From: an uncultured Eubacterium sp.
GTDB taxonomy: Bacteria > Bacillota > Clostridia > Lachnospirales > Lachnospiraceae
NCBI GenBank assembly: GCA_905236225.1
Contig: CAJOPM010000118.1
Span: 1 to 12,803, forward strand
DNA: 12,803 nt
Reading direction: 5' to 3'
Each line of letters begins with the position of its first letter. The stretch's first letter is position 1. Below the pieces are notes generated by a model. That model was not told the DNA's origin. It did no database searches and worked only from the letters and a program-made list of their open reading frames with translations. Below are positions 6,957 through 12,803 of this stretch, one piece after another. A program made the position numbers and the translations under genes.

Positions 6957-9200
6957 ATGAATAATAATAAACAAAAGATTAATATACAATATGTAATTAT
7001 AATACTTATCATAATCGGCAGTTTCTTAGGAAGCACTGTGCTTTTTACTTTAATCAGCACCTCCTCTGTCCGCAAGTATATATACGAAAGAACCAACACA
7101 AGCCTATTTGCCCTAAAGACAGAAATACTTTCAGGTGTGGTACCCGATGAAGTTTTTTTAGCGCGTTCAGGATTTACATTCTATCTGTGCCAAAAAGACG
7201 GCACAATAATCTCAACAAGCGATGAGAGCAACCCTGATGATCTTCTGTCTATAGATCTTTTCAGCGAGTATTCTGATATACTTGATGTTAACAGTGATAA
7301 ATTTATATATTATGAAATTGAGACGCAAGGCAATCCCTTGTATACATCAGGGCGCAGTATTTCGGCCACTTCATACTCAGACGATCAAGTACTTATCCTG
7401 TTTGCAAACGGTGACGAAGTGCGCTCTAGCGAGGCCAGACAATTCGCCCTGATACTTTTTATTGAGCTTTTGCTGCTGGTTATAGTCATAATACTTGTAT
7501 CAAATACAATTTTCAGATACAGAAACCAAATAGTAAAGCTGGCAACCTTCGACGATTTAACGGGGCTGTCTAACAGGCGTTCCTTTACTATGGATTTTGA
7601 GCGTTTTATAACCAATAAACCACGCAGCTCGTCTCTATTTATTCTTGATGTTGATTATTTTAAGCAAATAAACGATAACTACGGCCACGCTGCAGGCGAT
7701 AAAGCCCTAAAACTCGTTGCAGATAACATTAATTCCTTAATTTTATCAAATGGTCTTACAGCTGCAAGATGGGGCGGCGATGAATTCATAGGAATCCTTA
7801 GCTGCGGCGTAGATGAGGCCACAATGCTTCTGGAAAAACTTAACAAAGACATCTCAAACATCAAAACTGATGAAAACTTTAAGATAACTGTCAGCATAGG
7901 ATTTACCGATATCGCAGATGAAGTAAATCTTTCTAAAATCACGGAAATGGCCGATTTGGCTCTATATACTTCAAAAAAGGCCGGCAGAGATTGCGTCACA
8001 TTATATGATCCAAGTATTAGTGACTCAATTTTTAATAATGAAACAACTACTATAAAAACATCAAACTCAGAATTTTCAGATAGATCAACCGATGAAGCGC
8101 CAAAGATTAATAAAGATTTGCTTAAAACCCGTTTTAAAATATTTACCAGACAAAAGATGCTCGATAGCATCATCTCCGGTACAAAGGCTATGATACCGTT
8201 TATAGCAGGCGGCGGTATCTTGATAGGATTTGCGTTTTTATTTGACGCTGCCAGCACTGACCTGTCCACATTGTCTATAGAAGAGCGTTCAGATTTGGGC
8301 AGTATTACAAACATCGCACGTGTTTTAAAGGAAATAGGACAAACCTGTTTTAATTTTATGCTGCCAATCTTTTCTGCATTTATGGCCAAAAGGCTCGTTG
8401 GAAAAGAGGCGTTTATGGCGGGATTCGTCGGCGGATGTATGGCTATCGATGCAAACGCCGGTTTTGTAGGGGCAATATGCGCAGCAATAATTGCTTCATT
8501 TATCTCGTATAATATAAAAGTGTTCTCTGATAATATGCGCAGCTTTGGTAAATATGCGACACAGATTATTATATATCCGATTATAAGTCTGCTGCTTATG
8601 TACCTGTTCTCCCACTATCTTCTTACGCCGATAACGCAGTATTTGCGAACCGCAGTAGAGAGCCTTTTAGATTTACTCTCGGCGCACAGCATAGTATTAT
8701 CCGACACAGTTGCATCTGCGCTTATGGCAACCGACATGGGCGGTATATTTAACAAAGCAGCCTACAGCTATGGAACAGGTTCAATCAGCAACGGTTCCTC
8801 GCATATTATGGCGGCGGTAATGCTTGGCGGCATGGTTCCTCCGATTGGAATATCAATTTCCATGCTGTTATTCAAGCGCAAATATTCCAAGCCTGAAAGA
8901 AGCAATCTTGCCGCCACTCTTTTTATGGGGATATCATTTATAACAGAAAGCGTGCTTCCATTTGTCCTTTTGGATATGTTCAGAGTGATTGTATCGTGCG
9001 TAGCAGGCGCTGCCGTATCCGGATGCTTATCATCACTGTTCGGATGCCGCCTTCCGGCGCCGCACGGCGGAATATTCGTCTTCCCACTTGTCACAAATGC
9101 GCCTTTTTATGTCATAGCTCTTATTGCGGGCTCATTTGTTACGGCAATCCTACTCGGAATTTGGCGAAAAGATACACCGCCTGATGAGAATTATGAGTAA
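6957..9200 (+). CDS. membrane sensor - GGDEF diguanylate cyclase - fructose-family PTS EIIC permease fusion
   Basis: A 747-residue single reading frame with three parts. Residues 1-188: a membrane helix (about 11-33), an extracytoplasmic stretch of about 130 residues that may be a Cache-like sensor, and a second helix (about 164-183). Residues 195-350: a GGDEF domain with DDLTGLSNRR (199-208), metal and GTP residues DVDYFKQIND (231-240) and RWGGDEF (271-277), all consistent with active cyclic-di-GMP synthesis. The inhibitory RxxD site is absent (S264/L267). After a polar linker (351-392), residues 395-735 form a full-length EIIC_Fru-type permease: GGGILIG (418-424), AGFVGAI (501-507), ATDMGGIFNKAAY (591-603), GGMVPP (624-629), FITES (661-665) and APHGG (701-705). 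No EIIA or EIIB domain is attached. An in-frame stop (6948-6950) lies just upstream, so the ATG at 6957 is the earliest start, although it lacks a Shine-Dalgarno site. A glucokinase gene follows after 16 bases. EIIC probably acts as sugar receptor or PTS-independent permease (inference). Confidence 0.9.
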   Translation: MNNNKQKINIQYVIIILIIIGSFLGSTVLFTLISTSSVRKYIYERTNTSLFALKTEILSGVVPDEVFLARSGFTFYLCQKDGTIISTSDESNPDDLLSIDLFSEYSDILDVNSDKFIYYEIETQGNPLYTSGRSISATSYSDDQVLILFANGDEVRSSEARQFALILFIELLLLVIVIILVSNTIFRYRNQIVKLATFDDLTGLSNRRSFTMDFERFITNKPRSSSLFILDVDYFKQINDNYGHAAGDKALKLVADNINSLILSNGLTAARWGGDEFIGILSCGVDEATMLLEKLNKDISNIKTDENFKITVSIGFTDIADEVNLSKITEMADLALYTSKKAGRDCVTLYDPSISDSIFNNETTTIKTSNSEFSDRSTDEAPKINKDLLKTRFKIFTRQKMLDSIISGTKAMIPFIAGGGILIGFAFLFDAASTDLSTLSIEERSDLGSITNIARVLKEIGQTCFNFMLPIFSAFMAKRLVGKEAFMAGFVGGCMAIDANAGFVGAICAAIIASFISYNIKVFSDNMRSFGKYATQIIIYPIISLLLMYLFSHYLLTPITQYLRTAVESLLDLLSAHSIVLSDTVASALMATDMGGIFNKAAYSYGTGSISNGSSHIMAAVMLGGMVPPIGISISMLLFKRKYSKPERSNLAATLFMGISFITESVLPFVLLDMFRVIVSCVAGAAVSGCLSSLFGCRLPAPHGGIFVFPLVTNAPFYVIALIAGSFVTAILLGIWRKDTPPDENYE

Positions 9201-9216
9201 GTTTTAGGAGAGAAAA

Positions 9217-10143
9217 ATGTATTCAATCGGTATAGATATTGGCGGAACTACGGTTAAATTCGGCATATTCGCCCCTTCTGGAAAGCTGATAAAAAAATGG
9301 GCTATCAATACAGTAACAAAAGACAGTGGAAAATATATTTTTGGTGATATCGCATCTTCTCTTAAGAATATTCTCCATAACCAAAATATCAGTATCTTAG
9401 ATATAGACGGTATCGGTGTCGGCGTACCCGGACCCGTCTTAAATGAAACAACAGTTAACGGATGTGTTAATTTAGGCTGGGGTGTATTAGACATTGCATC
9501 AAAGCTTAGAGAGCTTACCAAAATCACCAATATCAAGGCAGTTAATGATGCTAATGCTGCTGCCTTGGGTGAAATGTGGCAAGGCGCTGCCAAAGGCAAA
9601 AAAAACGTTGTTATGGTAACTCTCGGAACCGGAGTTGGCAGCGGCGTAGTCATAGATGGCAAAATTGTAGCAGGCGCATTTGGCGCCGGCGGTGAAATCG
9701 GCCATATAAAGGTAGCTGATAAAAGGCCCTGCAACTGCGGCAAATGCGGATGTCTTGAGCAATATGCATCCGCAACAGGTATTGTCAGATCAGCAAAAGA
9801 AATGCTGGATGCAACAGATGAAGAATCATCTCTAAGACTTATTGATAATATAACATGCCGCAGCGTATTTGACTGCGCAAAGCAGCAAGATGCGCTTTCA
9901 CTTAAGATTATAAAGGAGGCCACAAGCAAGCTTGCTTATGCCCTATCTTGTGTTTCTTGTGTGGTTGATCCCGAGGTATTTGTTATCGGCGGCGGCGTAT
10001 CTAATGCCGGCAATATTTTACTTGATTACATACAGAAGGCTTTTTGTAAAAACGCTTTTTTTGCAAGCCGTAACGTTCCCTTTACGTTGGCAACACTAGG
10101 GGGCGATGCCGGTATATATGGCGCGGCCAAGCTGGTTCTATAA
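9217..10143 (+). CDS. glk: ROK family glucokinase
   Basis: A 308-residue cytosolic sugar kinase of the ROK family, expected to phosphorylate free glucose (or a related hexose) with ATP. Visible motifs: the phosphate loop DIGGTTVKFG (7-16), the catalytic N110-D111 pair (AVNDANAAALGE), GTGVGSG (137-143), the sugar/zinc motif GGEIGH (158-163) with H163, and the ROK zinc cluster CNCGKCGC (172-179; C172, C174, C179 are the consensus ligands), followed by E181. IGGGVS (257-262) closes the nucleotide site. Length is typical. There is no N-terminal DNA-binding domain, so it is a kinase rather than a ROK repressor. AGGAGA at 9206-9211 supports the ATG. It sits 16 bases after the GGDEF-EIIC gene and is very probably co-transcribed with it, which ties the EIIC domain to unphosphorylated sugar. 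Confidence 0.92.
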   Translation: MYSIGIDIGGTTVKFGIFAPSGKLIKKWAINTVTKDSGKYIFGDIASSLKNILHNQNISILDIDGIGVGVPGPVLNETTVNGCVNLGWGVLDIASKLRELTKITNIKAVNDANAAALGEMWQGAAKGKKNVVMVTLGTGVGSGVVIDGKIVAGAFGAGGEIGHIKVADKRPCNCGKCGCLEQYASATGIVRSAKEMLDATDEESSLRLIDNITCRSVFDCAKQQDALSLKIIKEATSKLAYALSCVSCVVDPEVFVIGGGVSNAGNILLDYIQKAFCKNAFFASRNVPFTLATLGGDAGIYGAAKLVL

Positions 10144-10172
10144 TTTCAAGTCTCGCTCGCGAGACTTGGCGC
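10144..10172. repeat. palindromic repeat, copy 1, between convergent genes
   Basis: A 29-base sequence identical to 12717-12745. Its core is a 9-bp stem, CAAGTCTCG (10147-10155) and CGAGACTTG (10160-10168), around a CTCG loop. It lies directly after the glucokinase stop codon and before the convergent cytidylate kinase-like gene's end. It could serve as a bidirectional terminator, although no T-run follows on either strand. Two copies in 13 kb suggest a dispersed intergenic repeat family. Confidence 0.85.
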
Positions 10173-10181
10173 CTGTTATAG

Positions 10182-11228
10182 TTATTTGTGCGCTTTTAGC
10201 GCATACATTATAAAATCAACCGTATCCATTATACCGCAGCTTGCGGTATTAATTGTCAAATCATATGCATCCGTAGAGCCCCATTTGACCATATTAAAGT
10301 ATTCGTAATTCTTAGCTTTTGATGCATCTTGCTTTTTAATCAGGCGAATAACCTCTTTTTCCGAGAGATCGGGAAAGACCTGGGAGATTCTCTCTACCCT
10401 ATTCTCCATCGGTGCTGATATAAATATGCTGATATTCGGTATTCCGGCATTATTAAGCACTCTGGCCGCCGACCTTCCCATAATGACAAAATCCTCACTG
10501 CGCGCCATATCGAGTATCAGGCGGCTCTGGTTGAAAAATACCGCATCTCTTTTTGGAAGACCGTGAAATTTAATAAAATCATTTGACAATTGCTTGAACG
10601 AAAATTTTTTCTTAGGCTTTTTGTATATTGTTGATGTATATATCGGCTCGCCCTCTTCACTCTTTCCATATGCAACGTCTCCGGCCGCATTACTTGGCTC
10701 TCTCAACTCCAAACGCTCTGAAACTTTATCTAAAATCACATAATCATAGTAATTAATACCAAGCCTTGATGCTAAGCTAAATCCAATATCGCTTCCCCCA
10801 CAGCCATATGTTCTTCCTATACAGATTATCTTATGCTCCATCTGCTCGTATCGCTCATAAAGCGGAATCGCATCAGTTATTTTCTTCTTATCAACTATTT
10901 CAATTCTCGAATACTTCCCTCTGATCCTGGTGGTATCAAGATATATTCGAGCATATTTATTCATAACTTCGTTATAGGTATTCTTATCTTCTATAGTTCT
11001 TGCCATGTTACTTATCAGTGCCAAATCATTAATAATCTCATAGCTTCCGAGCTGATTAGAGAGCAGATTAACTATAGCCTTGATAGCATAATTTCTATCA
11101 GGCCCGTAAACATGGCCAAGGCTGGACCCCGTAAGATTATATACCTCATAGTCAAGATCATATATTCTCTCGGCAAGATTTTCCAAATCCTTTTTATCGA
11201 TTATCGGTATATCTTTATTTTGCTGCAT
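10182..11228 (-). CDS. cytidylate kinase-like P-loop protein with N-terminal extension
   Basis: A 348-residue protein whose C-terminal two thirds belong to the cytidylate kinase-like family (PF13189 type). The P-loop is GRTYGCGGSDIG (138-149), then a YYDYVILDKVSE segment (160-171), VIMGRSAARVL (248-258), an R-rich lid-like stretch (277-300) and WGSTDAYDLTIN (316-327). Residues 1-130 form an additional mostly helical domain that I do not recognise. Housekeeping CMP kinase is about 220 residues and carries a different P-loop (GpxGsGKst), so this is a paralogue of unknown substrate. The ATG at 11228 has AGAGG six bases upstream. It starts 15 bases after the transporter stop, so the two minus-strand genes are probably one operon. 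It may be a regulatory nucleotide kinase (inference). Confidence 0.8.
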   Translation of the reverse strand: MQQNKDIPIIDKKDLENLAERIYDLDYEVYNLTGSSLGHVYGPDRNYAIKAIVNLLSNQLGSYEIINDLALISNMARTIEDKNTYNEVMNKYARIYLDTTRIRGKYSRIEIVDKKKITDAIPLYERYEQMEHKIICIGRTYGCGGSDIGFSLASRLGINYYDYVILDKVSERLELREPSNAAGDVAYGKSEEGEPIYTSTIYKKPKKKFSFKQLSNDFIKFHGLPKRDAVFFNQSRLILDMARSEDFVIMGRSAARVLNNAGIPNISIFISAPMENRVERISQVFPDLSEKEVIRLIKKQDASKAKNYEYFNMVKWGSTDAYDLTINTASCGIMDTVDFIMYALKAHK

Positions 11229-11243
11229 ATAACGCCTCTTTCA

Positions 11244-12623
11244 TCAAACAACTTTACTTTGTATATAAAAGATGAGTGTATCTATCAAAAATACCGGAAC
11301 CAGGTACCTGACCGACCACCACAAATACCCGAAAAATGAAGGCATACGTATACCATTTTCATCGGATATTGCTTTGACCATAAAGTTCGGTGCATTTCCA
11401 ATGTAGGTATTGGCTCCCATAAATACTGCACCGGCTGATATTGCTACGAGTATCGAAAAAGGTATCACACCTGCCATCGTACTGACTCCATGGGCAAATC
11501 CCATAGCACCGGAGGTGGTAAAGAACACCAGATAAGTAGGTGTATTGTCCAAAAAGCTTGACAGCGCTCCCGTGACCCAGAAGAATTCTATGGCATTGCT
11601 GATCCCAAGCTCTGCTCCCTTTGCCTTTAATATCATAAGCGCAGGCTGCATAGTGATAAAGATGCCGATAAACAATACCGCGACTTCCTTAATGGCACCC
11701 CAGGTAAAATGGTTCGCTTTTCTGACCTTTCGTGCAGTCGTCTTAAACGAAAGAAATGCCGCAAGTAATATTATCGCCACTTCTATAAGCGAAGAATATG
11801 CAAATGTGACCTCTCCGAAAATATGTATTCCCTTAAGGTCTCCGTCTTCATTTAAAAAAGCCGATACGTGCTGAAGCACCCCACTTAGCACTACCGCTAT
11901 AACAATCATTATTATAAAAATGATATTATGAATTCCTTTTATTTCAAACAGGGAACCGGCCTTGCTGATATCAGGCTGTAATCCGGATGCAACGTCCGTT
12001 CGATATGCTCTTGTATCTACGAAATAAAATATTACAAGAAGCAGGATAACATTAAGCGCCATAAGCGGGAAAAGTTTAAGGCTCCATGTGAATGGAACGC
12101 CCCTCGAAAATCCCATTAGCATCGGAGGATCTCCAATCGGAGTAAGACATCCTCCTATATTTGACACAAGGAAAATAAAGAACACCATAATATGTGCCTT
12201 CTTCTGTCTCCACGCGTTCATCTTAATAACAGGTCTTACCATCAGCATACTCGCACCGGTAGTTCCGATAAAACTAGCCAGTGCAGTACCTATAACCAAA
12301 AGTATAATATTGACCCTCGGTGAACCCGCCAGGTCTCCATCTACCGATATATTACCCGCTACACAGTAGAGTCCGAACAAAAGCACAATAAATGTCAGAT
12401 AATCATTAAATATACACTCAAGAACTGTCTGCCCCATAACACCGGCGCCATATAAAATCGCAAATGGTATGATAAACGCTATGCTCCAAGCAATAATTAC
12501 TTTAAGCATATGCTTCTCCCACCACGTTTCATTTATAAGCGGTCCTATCGCTATACTGAGCAAAACGCCAACAAACGGAATGCATAGTACAAGGGGTATT
12601 TGTGAATAGTCTATCGATTCCAT
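11244..12623 (-). CDS. sodium:proton antiporter / citrate-transporter-like membrane protein (CitMHS/NhaD-like, ion transporter superfamily)
   Basis: A 459-residue polytopic inner-membrane protein of the ion transporter superfamily, resembling the putative citrate transporter family often annotated as Na+:H+ antiporter. It has about 11-12 hydrophobic segments. Two half-site signatures of the inverted-repeat fold are visible: SNIGGCLTPIGDPP (154-167) and SSFLDNTPTY (355-364), followed by GANTYIGNAPN (403-413). The opening IPFVGVLLSIAIGPL is typical of the N-terminus. The reading frame extends 22 codons further upstream to 12689, but the ATG at 12623 is preferred: GGAGG lies nine bases before it, the family usually begins here, and an extended -10 promoter sits between the two candidate starts. 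The substrate (Na+/H+, citrate or another carboxylate) cannot be determined. It is followed by the cytidylate kinase-like gene. Confidence 0.88.
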   Translation of the reverse strand: MESIDYSQIPLVLCIPFVGVLLSIAIGPLINETWWEKHMLKVIIAWSIAFIIPFAILYGAGVMGQTVLECIFNDYLTFIVLLFGLYCVAGNISVDGDLAGSPRVNIILLVIGTALASFIGTTGASMLMVRPVIKMNAWRQKKAHIMVFFIFLVSNIGGCLTPIGDPPMLMGFSRGVPFTWSLKLFPLMALNVILLLVIFYFVDTRAYRTDVASGLQPDISKAGSLFEIKGIHNIIFIIMIVIAVVLSGVLQHVSAFLNEDGDLKGIHIFGEVTFAYSSLIEVAIILLAAFLSFKTTARKVRKANHFTWGAIKEVAVLFIGIFITMQPALMILKAKGAELGISNAIEFFWVTGALSSFLDNTPTYLVFFTTSGAMGFAHGVSTMAGVIPFSILVAISAGAVFMGANTYIGNAPNFMVKAISDENGIRMPSFFGYLWWSVRYLVPVFLIDTLIFYIQSKVV

Positions 12624-12632
12624 TTTGTAAAA

Positions 12633-12637
12633 CCTCC
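12633..12637 (-). promoter_or_regulatory. ribosome binding site deciding the transporter start
   Basis: CCTCC on the plus strand reads GGAGG on the minus strand, nine bases before the ATG at 12623. The alternative upstream ATG at 12689 has no comparable site. Confidence 0.75.
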
Positions 12638-12647
12638 ATCGAAGCAC

Positions 12648-12656
12648 ATTATAACA
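12648..12656 (-). promoter_or_regulatory. extended -10 promoter for the transporter operon
   Basis: On the minus strand the sequence reads TGTTATAAT, an exact TGn-TATAAT extended -10 element (TATAAT at 12653-12648). No good -35 box is seen at normal spacing, which is common for extended -10 promoters. Transcription would begin near 12641, giving a leader of about 18 bases that includes the GGAGG site. Confidence 0.6.
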
Positions 12657-12716
12657 CAAAACAAAACGAGTGGTATTACAGATTGCCATGCTAGGACAAA
12701 ATGAAGATATTCATTC

Positions 12717-12745
12717 TTTCAAGTCTCGCTCGCGAGACTTGGCGC
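12717..12745. repeat. palindromic repeat, copy 2
   Basis: Identical over 29 bases to 10144-10172, with the 9-bp stem at 12720-12728 and 12733-12741. Here it lies upstream of the divergently oriented transporter operon, not between gene ends in the window, and it abuts a second folded element at 12742-12795. The gene to its right is outside the window. Confidence 0.85.
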
Positions 12746-12795
12746 GGGATTTGCGTCAGCTTTAGCTGACATATTTCATGTGCAAATCCCTGCGC
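12742..12795. other. compound stem-loop element at window end
   Basis: An outer stem pairs GCGC plus GGGATTTGC (12742-12754) with GCAAATCCC (12782-12790), one unpaired T (12791) and GCGC (12792-12795). It encloses a smaller perfect hairpin, GTCAGC (12755-12760) and GCTGAC (12765-12770), with a TTTA loop, followed by an 11-base unpaired stretch. No reading frame explains it. Together with the adjacent palindrome it forms a structured intergenic block of about 79 bases. Its function is unknown: dispersed repeat, small RNA or 3'-end structure of a gene beyond the window are possible. Confidence 0.65.
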
Positions 12796-12803
12796 ATCAA
12801 AAG

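Noticed and set aside
8157..8159. Possible internal start that would make the EIIC part a separate protein
   Set aside because: The ATG has no ribosome binding site, the frame is continuous with the GGDEF domain, and the start would fall within the first EIIC helix region.
7679..8389. 236-codon minus-strand open frame opposite the GGDEF-EIIC gene
   Set aside because: It is a shadow of the GGDEF domain and linker coding strand with low-complexity Ser/Ile-rich composition. The plus strand explains the sequence fully.
9204..9929. 241-codon minus-strand open frame opposite the glucokinase gene
   Set aside because: It is antisense to all the ROK motifs. Its Pro/Ser/Leu-rich translation is typical of a shadow frame.
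10189..10203. Small hairpin TGCGC/GCGCA near the end of the cytidylate kinase-like gene
   Set aside because: It lies inside the final codons (Ala-Leu-Lys-Ala-His-Lys) and has only five pairs, so coding explains it better than a terminator.
10833..11339. 168-codon plus-strand open frame across the cytidylate kinase-like and transporter gene junction
   Set aside because: It runs through two well-supported minus-strand genes and the GAGG site between them, and has no recognisable domain.

Overview
The window looks like chromosomal DNA from a low-to-moderate GC anaerobic Firmicute, most likely a Clostridia/Lachnospiraceae-type gut organism. This is inferred from strong AGGAGG-type ribosome binding sites, TATAAT promoters, clostridial protein families (a NuoEF-like flavin/iron-sulfur enzyme, a TtcA-like thiolase, a ROK glucokinase, a cytidylate kinase-like protein) and the absence of aerobic respiratory genes. 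No phage, insertion sequence, CRISPR array, rRNA or tRNA was seen.

Layout. Bases 1-630 hold the C-terminal half of a MATE efflux transporter, cut by the window edge. A good promoter (653-680) starts a four-gene plus-strand operon: an amidohydrolase-2 (ACMSD-like) enzyme, then a NuoE-like, a NuoF-like and a chimeric NuoG/NfnB-like subunit (723-5985). The last three look like a soluble three-subunit electron-bifurcating NADH/NADPH/ferredoxin transhydrogenase of the Sporomusa 'Stn' type. A perfect hairpin at 5990-6019 separates this operon from a convergent ttcA-like gene (minus strand). Divergently from ttcA runs a two-gene plus-strand unit (6957-10143): a 747-residue protein joining a membrane sensor, a GGDEF diguanylate cyclase and a full fructose-family PTS EIIC permease domain, followed 16 bases later by a ROK glucokinase. 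A convergent minus-strand pair follows: a CitMHS/NhaD-like ion transporter (start corrected to 12623) and, 15 bases downstream, a cytidylate kinase-like P-loop protein with an unusual N-terminal domain. A 29-base palindrome-containing repeat occurs twice (10144-10172 and 12717-12745). The second copy is joined to a larger folded element running to the window end.

How the parts work together. The redox operon would balance NADH, NADPH and reduced ferredoxin in a fermenter. The amidohydrolase at its head may be co-regulated, but its substrate is unknown. The most original feature is the GGDEF-EIIC fusion. The EIIC domain has no EIIA or EIIB partner here and is followed by a kinase for free sugar. 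This suggests a sugar permease or receptor acting without the phosphotransferase relay, coupled to cyclic-di-GMP synthesis, with glucokinase handling the incoming sugar. That model is inference; the fusion and the gene order are visible directly.
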